A program made the translations under genes and the position numbers. Of a stretch of 9,665 nt of DNA, positions 1 to 5,980 are shown piece after piece. The notes beneath the pieces are model-generated. The model did no database searches and was not told the origin of the DNA. It worked only from the letters and a program-made list of their open reading frames with translations. How positions within the stretch are numbered: the stretch's first letter is position 1; each line of letters opens with the position of its first letter. Source of the DNA: Pyrolobus sp964613695 (GTDB lineage Archaea > Thermoproteota > Thermoprotei_A > Sulfolobales > Pyrodictiaceae); assembly GCA_964613695.1 (NCBI GenBank), contig CAZTIR010000054.1, positions 1-9,665 of the forward strand, in the 5' to 3' direction.

Positions 1-1
1 C

Positions 2-2377
2 CTGATACTAGCACTGCTGGTCTCGACACTGACGCCGGTTGTAGCAGCGCAACAGAGTGCTAGCGTCACGCCACTGCTTGCAAAGGCTGAGGCCCTCAAG
101 CTTCTACTAGAAAGGCTGCTAGTGCTAAACCTACCACCCGACCTAGAGAAGCGCGTGAAAACACTAGCTAGCGTCAATATCACGAAGCTTAGCCCGGAGG
201 AGCTGAAGAACTATATCAGCGAGGCGGAGAAGGCTCTAAAGGATGCTAGCGCTTATCTGGCTCAGCTCGCCTCTAGGCTCACCAACGTCAATATTACACT
301 AGAGCAGTTGAAGAAGCTGCTACTCGAGAGGCTCGAGCTTCTAGCCAAGAAGCTCCACGTCAACATAACCAAGGAGATGATAGCAGAGATCGAGAATGCA
401 AAGAGTATAGAAGAGCTGCTCAAAGCAGCTAGAGAAGTCAGGAACGAGATACTCGAGGTTGCTGCAACTGACGCGCTAAACATAACCATAGAGGCGATAA
501 ACGTAACTATATCCAACCCGCGCACCGCCCTAGCCATAGCGGCTAATGTGGTATCTAGAGCTTCCGAGGTGCTCGAAAAGGTTTATAGCAAGCTCCTAGC
601 GGCAAAGGCGGATCCCCAGACCCTCCTAGCGATCAAGCTGGCTCTAGACAAGCTGATGGAGGCTAAGTCTCTACTCGAAGAATACGCTCTCAACATGACT
701 GCTGCCAACGCTACGGCAGGGACGAACATCACTAGGATTGCGATGAAAGAGCTTGAGAAGATGCGTAAGATTGTAGAAGAGCTGCTAAAGAAGAACACTG
801 CAAGCAAACAGCTCAAGGAACTGCTCAAGCATATAGAGCACCTCGAGAAGAAGATCGAGGAGGGTGGCGTAACCCCAGCTATACTAGTGAAGATAGGCAT
901 GCTGAAAGAGAAGCTTCTCATCCTCGAGAATCTGGTATCAAAGGCTGACGAGATACGCGCAAAGCTTGCCGAACTCCGCAGCGAGATAGAAGCGATGCTA
1001 AACAAGACTAAGAGCGAGAGAGTAGCAGAGTTCGCGCGCCACCTGCTCCGCATGATAGACGACGTCGAGAAGATGCTCGAGAAGGGCATGATAATATCAG
1101 CGGCTAACCTCCTGGGCCGCATAGAGGAGGGAGTGAATATCCTCAAGTCGATAGAGGCGGGTATAGGTGGCAAAGCTTCCGCGGTCAAGGCTAGGTTAGA
1201 GAAAGAGCTGGAGAAGCTGGAGAAGAAGCTAGAGAAGCTCAAGCAGAGGGTCGAGAGGCTATCGGGGCTCACGAGGCTAGTAGCAGAGCAGATGATACAC
1301 AGTATAGAAACGATGCTCAAGCATGCCTGGAAAGCCGTGGAGAGAGGAGAGGCGGACGTAGCAGCGAAGATAGTATCCATGATAAAGAAGGCCTTCGACC
1401 AACTAGAGCACGTTATAGGCTCCAGCATGGGCCACGAGAAGAGCACTAGCAACGCTACACGCGGCACACCGCATACCACTCATCACCACCATCACCACAA
1501 CGCTACAAGCGGACACGAGCACGGTAGGGCGGTCAACAGCACAGCTGGAGTGAGAAATGAGACTAGAAAGCATGAGCACAGGAAGCACCAGGAGTCTAGC
1601 TGCAACTGCTCTAGGGGCAAGACGGGCAGCAAGGGTGTGAGGCACGAGCACCCACACCCAGAGCATCAGAAGCACGGGAGCAGGGGCACCAACGAGACAC
1701 GGCACGCGAACGAGACCAGGAGGGGAGCAGGAAAGACCGGTAATGCTACGAGAGTTGGCAGAGGGGCGCAGGGCGAGCATAATGCCACCAGGCATTCTGG
1801 TCGCCAGAGTCATGCACAGGAGCATGGGAACGCTACTAGAAATGCTGCTAATAACACTCGGAGCAAACACGAGAATGCTGAGAAAGGACACACGAGAGAG
1901 AAGAGTAGTGAGGAGAAGGGTAGTAGGAGGACGCCCGGCAATACCACCAGAACCGAGCACCGCGAAAACAACGAAACCAGGAGTGGCAAGGAGGAGCGTA
2001 AGAGCAGAGGCGAGATGAACAAGACTAGAGAGAGGAGAGGCAATCAAGGAGTGACGGGTAATGAGACACGCCAAGGCAAGGGCGGAAGCTCGAGCAACAC
2101 TAACACTACCAGCAACGAGACGCGGAAGAGTGGTAACGAGACGAGAAAGCAGAGGAGCAGTGGGAAGAGCGCGGAGAATAGGAGTGGGAGCAAGAATAGT
2201 AAGAGTAGTAGGGAGAGTAGCAAGAACACTAAGAGCGGTGAGAGTAGCAGGAAAAGCGGCGGTTCAAGCGGTAGAGGCGAGAGGGAGAGGAGCGGAAGCT
2301 CCTCATCCTCGAGAACGTCGGAGAAGAGGTCTAGAGCATCCCAGCACACTAGCCGAGGTAGTCATCAAGGGAGATAA
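2..2377 (+). CDS. Secreted coiled-coil protein with sequon-rich, His/Arg/Ser-rich tail (5' partial)
   Basis: The reading frame is open from base 2, so the start lies left of the window; GTG at 122 is the first internal start but is probably not the real one. The first visible codons encode a hydrophobic run ending in PVVAAQQ, which looks like the h-region and cleavage site of a signal peptide. Residue numbers here count from GTG 122. Residues 1-440 are almost entirely helical, with Leu/Glu/Lys coiled-coil runs near 205-260 and 355-390, and contain nine N-x-S/T sequons. Residues 441-751 are low complexity (Arg, Ser, Gly, Asn, Thr, His, Glu, Lys) with about 19 more sequons, 14 of them N-x-T-R. 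A six-His run sits at 454-459, and the only two cysteines form SCNCS near 493-495. No C-terminal membrane segment is visible. A heavily glycosylated extracellular or S-layer-associated role is inferred; I recognise no family. Confidence 0.85.
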   Translation: MILALLVSTLTPVVAAQQSASVTPLLAKAEALKLLLERLLVLNLPPDLEKRVKTLASVNITKLSPEELKNYISEAEKALKDASAYLAQLASRLTNVNITLEQLKKLLLERLELLAKKLHVNITKEMIAEIENAKSIEELLKAAREVRNEILEVAATDALNITIEAINVTISNPRTALAIAANVVSRASEVLEKVYSKLLAAKADPQTLLAIKLALDKLMEAKSLLEEYALNMTAANATAGTNITRIAMKELEKMRKIVEELLKKNTASKQLKELLKHIEHLEKKIEEGGVTPAILVKIGMLKEKLLILENLVSKADEIRAKLAELRSEIEAMLNKTKSERVAEFARHLLRMIDDVEKMLEKGMIISAANLLGRIEEGVNILKSIEAGIGGKASAVKARLEKELEKLEKKLEKLKQRVERLSGLTRLVAEQMIHSIETMLKHAWKAVERGEADVAAKIVSMIKKAFDQLEHVIGSSMGHEKSTSNATRGTPHTTHHHHHHNATSGHEHGRAVNSTAGVRNETRKHEHRKHQESSCNCSRGKTGSKGVRHEHPHPEHQKHGSRGTNETRHANETRRGAGKTGNATRVGRGAQGEHNATRHSGRQSHAQEHGNATRNAANNTRSKHENAEKGHTREKSSEEKGSRRTPGNTTRTEHRENNETRSGKEERKSRGEMNKTRERRGNQGVTGNETRQGKGGSSSNTNTTSNETRKSGNETRKQRSSGKSAENRSGSKNSKSSRESSKNTKSGESSRKSGGSSGRGERERSGSSSSSRTSEKRSRASQHTSRGSHQGR
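1424..2374 (+). repeat. Dispersed N-x-T-R sequon array in the secreted protein's tail
   Basis: This is a protein-level repeat. The tetrapeptide N-x-T-R occurs 14 times: seven NETR (starting at 1556, 1691, 1709, 1970, 2060, 2114, 2135), four NATR (1451, 1742, 1781, 1829), plus NNTR (1850), NTTR (1940) and NKTR (2018). A related NCSR lies at 1604. Spacing is irregular, about 6 to 30 residues. Each motif contains an oligosaccharyltransferase acceptor sequon, N-x-S/T. The DNA copies are not identical, so this is not a simple tandem DNA repeat. Confidence 0.85.
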
Positions 2378-2390
2378 CAGTCGTTGACAC

Positions 2391-2432
2391 TTTATTTCCC
2401 ATTCCCTCTCTTTAGCGTTTTTCCCTCTCTCA
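2391..2432 (+). terminator. Pyrimidine/T-rich terminator-like tract
   Basis: After the stop of the secreted-protein gene the + strand turns strongly T/C-rich, with TTTATTT at 2391 and CGTTTTTCCCTCTCTC around 2416-2431. Archaeal RNA polymerase terminates at oligo-T tracts without needing a hairpin, so this is a plausible intrinsic terminator separating this gene from the lysW operon. No stem-loop is evident. Confidence 0.45.
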
Positions 2433-2455
2433 CACCTGCCCGAGCCCACAGTTTT

Positions 2456-2470
2456 CAAATTCATTTATAA
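2456..2470 (+). promoter_or_regulatory. Archaeal BRE/TATA-type promoter for the lysW operon
   Basis: TTTATAA at 2464-2470 is a good match to an archaeal TATA box and is preceded by the A-rich CAAATTCA at a position suitable for a TFB recognition element. Transcription would be expected to start about 25 bases downstream, near 2490-2500. That leaves a leader of roughly 35-45 bases before the lysW ATG at 2536. It is the clearest promoter-like element in the 157-base gap between the secreted-protein gene and lysW. Confidence 0.5.
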
Positions 2471-2535
2471 GCCGTGTTCCCGCTCCTAGTTTTTAAGATG
2501 GGCTTCGATGCGTCGGGTATGTGGGGCGGGTTCGC

Positions 2536-2709
2536 ATGCCTAAGAAGGCCGTGTGCCCGGTGTGCGGTGGTGAGGTAGAGCTGCCTGATAACGTTATGGA
2601 CGGGGAGATTATAGAGCACGACTGTGGCGCTATGCTCGTTGTTAGGATTAGGGATGGTAATGTGGTACTAGAGCAGTTGGAGCGCGTGGAGGAGGATTGG
2701 GGAGAGTAG
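2536..2709 (+). CDS. lysW: LysW-type amino-group carrier protein
   Basis: This is a small acidic carrier protein of 57 residues. In the AAA lysine pathway (and in the parallel arginine pathway of Sulfolobus) its C-terminal glutamate is joined to the amino group of alpha-aminoadipate or glutamate, protecting it through the following steps in the cytoplasm. Visible marks are a zinc-ribbon CPVC (Cys7, Cys10) with EHDC (His28, Cys30), and the hallmark C-terminal EDWGE ending in Glu57. The ATG at 2536 begins MPKKAVCPVCGG and gives the usual length. A GTG at 2521 would add five residues but has no better ribosome site. The ligase gene starts on the base after the lysW stop, so the two are co-transcribed and functionally paired. 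Confidence 0.93.
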   Translation: MPKKAVCPVCGGEVELPDNVMDGEIIEHDCGAMLVVRIRDGNVVLEQLERVEEDWGE

Positions 2710-3564
2710 ATGCGCATAGCCATAGTCTATGATCACCCGCGTTTGGAGGAGAGGAGGCTAGCAGAGGAGGCCAGGAGGCTAGGGCACGAGGTACAGTTGT
2801 ACAACCTCGATAGTATGGTTTTTAGGGTTGATGAGCCCCACCGGCTCCTCGGCGACGTGGATGTTGTCTTGCAGCGTGCTGTTAGCTACTTTAAGGCTCT
2901 TGAGTCGACACGCATCCTAGAGGCGTACGGTTACACCGTGGTCAACTCGAGTATCGTGCAGTTGAATTGCGGTGATAAACTACTCACATCCCTCCTTCTG
3001 GCCAAGCATGGTGTGCCAACACCAAGAACCTATGTTGCCTTCTCCCGCGCGAAGGCGCTCGAGGCTGCAGAGGAGCTGGGGTACCCGGTTGTAGTCAAGC
3101 CTGTTATTGGGAGCTGGGGGAGGCTCGTGGCGAGGGCTGATAGTAGAGAGTCACTCGAGTCTATACTCGAGCATAGGGAGCTTCTCGGGCCTGCATACTA
3201 CAAGGTGCACTACATTCAAGAGTATGTGAGGAAGCCGCTACGTGATATACGCGTCTTCGTAATAGGAGATGATGTACCCGTCGCAATATACCGTGTGAAC
3301 AGTTCACACTGGAAGACCAACACGGCGCTAGGAGCTAGGGCCGAGCCCGCACCCGTCACAGAGGAGCTGAGGGAGCTTGCGCTAAGAGCCGCCGAGGCTG
3401 TGGGAGGAGGCGTCTTGGGTATCGACGTGTTTGAGGACCCGGAGCGCGGCTTGCTTGTCAACGAGGTTAACGCTAACTCCGACTTCAAGAACACTGAGCG
3501 CGTGACAGGATTTAACATGGCGCGGGCGATTGTAGAGTATGCCGTCTCTCTGGCTAAGAGGTGA
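2710..3564 (+). CDS. lysX: LysX/ArgX-type LysW ligase (ATP-grasp)
   Basis: This 284-residue ATP-grasp enzyme ligates alpha-aminoadipate (LysX) or glutamate (ArgX) to the C-terminal Glu of LysW using ATP. The N-terminal pre-ATP-grasp domain covers about 1-85. The ATP-binding core shows GYPVVVKPVIGSWGR with Lys130, then IQEYV, DIRVFVIG and the substrate-side IYRVNSSHWKTNTALG near 193-208. The metal-binding end shows GIDVFED (237-243) and NEVNANSDFKN (251-261), with Glu252 and Asn254 as likely Mg2+ ligands. Length is normal for the family. ATG 2710 abuts the lysW stop and has GGGGAG just upstream inside lysW. I cannot tell LysX from ArgX specificity by eye; the symbol follows the commoner annotation. 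The later pathway genes (lysZ, lysY, lysJ, lysK) are not in this window. Confidence 0.9.
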   Translation: MRIAIVYDHPRLEERRLAEEARRLGHEVQLYNLDSMVFRVDEPHRLLGDVDVVLQRAVSYFKALESTRILEAYGYTVVNSSIVQLNCGDKLLTSLLLAKHGVPTPRTYVAFSRAKALEAAEELGYPVVVKPVIGSWGRLVARADSRESLESILEHRELLGPAYYKVHYIQEYVRKPLRDIRVFVIGDDVPVAIYRVNSSHWKTNTALGARAEPAPVTEELRELALRAAEAVGGGVLGIDVFEDPERGLLVNEVNANSDFKNTERVTGFNMARAIVEYAVSLAKR

Positions 3565-3566
3565 TG
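3559..3566 (+). promoter_or_regulatory. Shine-Dalgarno site fixing the start of the 106-residue ORF
   Basis: GAGGTGAT overlaps the lysX stop codon and lies five bases before ATG 3572. It is the best Shine-Dalgarno match in the operon. It argues that the next gene starts at 3572 and not at the in-frame ATG 3539, which would give an 11-residue extension inside lysX. Confidence 0.75.
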
Positions 3567-3571
3567 CTTCC

Positions 3572-3892
3572 ATGAGCGTCGATGATGCCTTGAGCAGGGC
3601 TCGCGAGCTCTTCTCCAGAGCTAGGAGGGGGTTAGAGGCGGGGGACGCGAGAGAGGTTTGCGAGAACGCGTTCAGGCTGGCCACTCTAGTCCTCCAGGAG
3701 GGGCCTAGGCTGGCTCTAGCCCTGGGGAAGGGGCTCGACATCGAAGCCGACCTATTATCGCAGTCTATTCTACTGCGTACAGAGCAGATAAGGGAAAGTG
3801 GACTGGATGCACAGGAGTGCTTCGAGGTTGCGGAGATGTCACTGCGGCTTTTAGAGCGTATAACCGGGGTTAGCGTGGAGCGGGAGCGTTGA
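3572..3892 (+). CDS. Small all-helical protein of unknown function in the lysWX operon
   Basis: I do not recognise this 106-residue protein. It appears wholly alpha-helical, with amphipathic stretches from about 3-20, 25-50, 55-75 and 80-100, and is rich in Ala, Leu, Glu and Arg. It has two cysteines (in EVCENAF and AQECFEV), no signal peptide and no membrane segment. The helical pattern recalls HEPN/PaREP1-like or TPR-like small archaeal proteins, but no HEPN R-x4-H catalytic motif is visible, so this is only an impression. The start is ATG 3572, chosen from the strong GAGGTGAT site; its stop overlaps the TTG start of the SIS gene (TTGA). The tight position between lysX and the SIS gene implies co-expression with both, but no function follows from that alone. 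Confidence 0.8.
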   Translation: MSVDDALSRARELFSRARRGLEAGDAREVCENAFRLATLVLQEGPRLALALGKGLDIEADLLSQSILLRTEQIRESGLDAQECFEVAEMSLRLLERITGVSVERER

Positions 3893-4791
3893 CCAAGTGC
3901 TGGGAGGAGCTGAAAAAGGATATTGAGAGAATCCCCGAGATTGTCGAGAAGCAGCTGGAGGAGACTCCGGCGCCGGAGGGACTGGGTGAATACGGGACGT
4001 TTTTCATAGGCAGTGGCGACTCCTACGCTATAGCGCTTGCCGGTGAAAGCGTTGCAGGAGGCCGCGCGCTAGATCCTCTAGACGTGAGCCTCATGCACGT
4101 TGAGGGGCCCGGAGATGCGATAATGCTCAGTGCTGGGGGGCGCTCGAGACGCGTCGTCGAAGCTGCACGTTATCTTGCCCGACGCGGTTTTCGCGTCATC
4201 GCTGTCACGGGATCCACCACGAGCCCCTTGGCGCGCGAGGCGCACCTTGTAATCCCCCTGGTCTATAATGGCCTCGCGTGTGGCGTAGGCGCGGCTAGGC
4301 ACGTTGCCATGCTAGCCGCGCTCGCTGCCATGTACTCCAGCTCGCCTAGGCTACCCTCCAGTCTCTACCAGGAGCCTGTCCCCTTCGACAGTCAGGTTGT
4401 ATACGTGGGTGCAGGTGTGGGCGTGGCAGCAGCCCTCTACACTACACTAAAGACGTGCGAGATTCTCTCAGAGTGCGCCCGCTGGTGGCATCTCGAACAG
4501 TTTGCACACGCGCCGGTCTACGGCACCACGAGCACGATAATGGTACTATACCCTGATCCGCGCTTAGAGAGGAGTAGGCTAGAGGAGTACCTCTCCGCGT
4601 TTAGAGAGGCTAATTTCGAGATTGTAGAGGCTCCCATAGCCTCTGATCCCTGGAGCACGGCTATACTCCAAGCCATTGTCGCGATCGTGAGCGCCGCTAA
4701 CGAGGTCTTGGCACGCGGCATAGAGGAGCCGGGGTATAGGAGCCATCCTGCTCTCGAGAGGTTAACCAGGCTCATCTACCTCGAGGAGTAG
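3889..4791 (+). CDS. Double SIS-domain phosphosugar isomerase/binding protein
   Basis: This 300-residue protein has two sugar-isomerase (SIS) domains, at about 35-145 and 165-275. The first shows FFIGSGDSYAIALAGE (39-53), the SAGGRS loop at 81-86 where the family binds phosphate, and VIAVTGSTTSPLAREA (103-118). The second shows VVYVGAGVGVAAALY and HLEQFAHAP (201-209), which resembles the Glu/His segment of the GlmS isomerase domain. The fold suggests a phosphosugar isomerase, deaminase or binding protein. GlmS-like, AgaS-like and archaeal phosphoglucose/phosphomannose isomerase roles are all possible, and the GSGDSY motif fits the last one less well. The TTG start at 3889 overlaps the previous stop by TTGA, with GTGGAG eight bases upstream. 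A role in the lysine operon is not obvious. Its 3' end overlaps the opposing HAD gene. Confidence 0.8.
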   Translation: MTKCWEELKKDIERIPEIVEKQLEETPAPEGLGEYGTFFIGSGDSYAIALAGESVAGGRALDPLDVSLMHVEGPGDAIMLSAGGRSRRVVEAARYLARRGFRVIAVTGSTTSPLAREAHLVIPLVYNGLACGVGAARHVAMLAALAAMYSSSPRLPSSLYQEPVPFDSQVVYVGAGVGVAAALYTTLKTCEILSECARWWHLEQFAHAPVYGTTSTIMVLYPDPRLERSRLEEYLSAFREANFEIVEAPIASDPWSTAILQAIVAIVSAANEVLARGIEEPGYRSHPALERLTRLIYLEE

Positions 4792-5430
4792 CCGCGAAAC
4801 CACCGGTATATACTCGTACAGGGGCCTACCGTCGTGGAGTATAGCCTTAATACCCAAGCTCTTCGCCGCCTCCACGTTCGGCCCGTAATCGTCTATGAAG
4901 AGCGCGTACTGGGGCTCCACGCCTAGCAGGCCTAGAGCCGCATTGTATATCGCTGGATGGGGCTTAGCGAATCCCACCGAGTCGCTGCTAACAAGCGCGT
5001 CTACCAAGTGGACTATATTGTCGCGCGTGAGCGCTCTCAACAAGCATACCCTACACCAGTTGTTAGAGACCACCGCCACCAGTAGCCCAACCCTCTTAGC
5101 CCAGTGGAGTAGCTCGCCCGCTCCCGGAGCCAGGATCATGCTAGAGACGACGGCATCCGCCATCGTTTCCGCGAGCGCCTCCGCCCTAGCAGGCGTTGGT
5201 ATCAGGCCGTGCCTCGAGAGTATTAGGGATGCGGCGTAGAAGATATCCTGCTGGACGTGGGGGTCGAGCCTCCAGTTGTCGAGCACCCTGCTAACAGATT
5301 CCGGCGTGGCGCTCGCGCCTAGGGTGCGAAGATGAGAGGCAGCCCTCTCGAAAACGACTCGTGGGTAGTCGCTCGTATGGTGGTATAACACTCCCCCAGC
5401 GTCGAGGAGGAGCGCCCTAGGCGCGCTCAA
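4762..5430 (-). CDS. HAD-superfamily hydrolase
   Basis: This 222-residue haloacid-dehalogenase-fold protein is probably a small-molecule phosphatase. Motif I is LLLDAGGVL with nucleophile Asp10. Residues 20-95 form a helical cap typical of subfamily IA. Motif II is VVSNN with Ser122, motif III is FAKPHP with Lys156, and motif IV is FIDDYGPN with Asp180 and Asp181. The second Asp of motif I (general acid/base in DxD enzymes) is Gly12 here. DxGG variants exist in the superfamily, so activity cannot be excluded. The start is TTG at 5430, which lies inside the end of leuD (14-base overlap); no better start is seen. The gene is last in the leftward operon and its stop overlaps the SIS gene. The substrate cannot be read from the sequence. 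Confidence 0.85.
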   Translation of the reverse strand: MSAPRALLLDAGGVLYHHTSDYPRVVFERAASHLRTLGASATPESVSRVLDNWRLDPHVQQDIFYAASLILSRHGLIPTPARAEALAETMADAVVSSMILAPGAGELLHWAKRVGLLVAVVSNNWCRVCLLRALTRDNIVHLVDALVSSDSVGFAKPHPAIYNAALGLLGVEPQYALFIDDYGPNVEAAKSLGIKAILHDGRPLYEYIPVVSRLLLEVDEPG

Positions 5431-5971
5431 GACGCTTCCTCATGTATTCGAGGAGGCTACCCGTTTCAAGAATCTCGGCCACAATGCCGCGGAAGGGCGG
5501 GAACCTGTACTCTCTTACACTCCCATCACGCTTTCTCAACACCACCCGCCCCTCGTCCAAGTCTATCTCGATCACATCCCCCTCCTCAGCCTCGTCGACA
5601 AGCTCGGGCAGCTGTATCACCGGCAGCCCGTTGTTTATCGCGTTACGGTAGAATATTCTTGAGAAGCTCTTAGCTATTATCGCCCTCACGCCAGCAGCCT
5701 TCAAGGCTATCGCAGCCTGCTCCCTACTACTCCCGATTCCAAAGTTCCTGCCCGCTACCAGAACAACGCCCTTCGAGGCCTTCTTGGGGAAGTCGGGATC
5801 AAGGGGCTCCATAGCATGCTCTGCGAGCTTCTCGGGCTCAGTATAGACCAGGTACCTCGCCGGTATGATGACATCGGTGTCTATGTCGTCGCCGTACTTG
5901 AGCACCGGGCCCGATACCCTACCCAGGGGCAATGCTCCACACCCTCGCCCCGCGTAGGAAGCGAAGCCCAT
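5417..5971 (-). CDS. leuD: 3-isopropylmalate dehydratase small subunit
   Basis: This is the small (swivelling-domain) subunit of isopropylmalate isomerase, which with LeuC interconverts 2- and 3-isopropylmalate in leucine synthesis. Clear family blocks are GDDIDTDVIIPARYL (27-41), GRNFGIGSSREQA (74-86) and KSFSRIFYRNAINNGLP (101-117). The specificity loop reads YLVY (40-43). The family literature, as I recall it, links YLV-type loops to isopropylmalate and YLRT to homoaconitate, which favours LeuD over a homoaconitase subunit despite the nearby lysWX genes. At 184 residues it is longer than the usual archaeal 160-170; the first 22 residues look unlike the family, so a later start (TTG 5932 or GTG near 5905) is possible. 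It starts nine bases after the molybdoenzyme stop. No leuC is in the window. Confidence 0.92.
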   Translation of the reverse strand: MGFASYAGRGCGALPLGRVSGPVLKYGDDIDTDVIIPARYLVYTEPEKLAEHAMEPLDPDFPKKASKGVVLVAGRNFGIGSSREQAAIALKAAGVRAIIAKSFSRIFYRNAINNGLPVIQLPELVDEAEEGDVIEIDLDEGRVVLRKRDGSVREYRFPPFRGIVAEILETGSLLEYMRKRLERA

Positions 5972-5980
5972 CTTATCGGG

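Noticed and set aside
583..1479. A 298-codon minus-strand ORF rich in Ser and Phe
   Set aside because: It is the antisense shadow of the coiled-coil gene, produced by its Glu/Lys-rich codons; the plus-strand frame has a signal peptide and heptad pattern.
1481..1498. Six-histidine run as a possible artificial tag
   Set aside because: It sits mid-protein among other natural His clusters and uses mixed CAT/CAC codons in native context, so it is not a cloning tag.
1403..2349. Several long ORFs in other frames of the sequon-rich tail
   Set aside because: The purine-rich, stop-poor composition of this low-complexity region opens all frames; their products are Leu/Ser or Arg-rich strings without structure.
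3539..3571. Longer N-terminus of the 106-residue ORF from ATG 3539
   Set aside because: It would overlap lysX by 26 bases and has no ribosome site, while ATG 3572 has GAGGTGAT five bases upstream.
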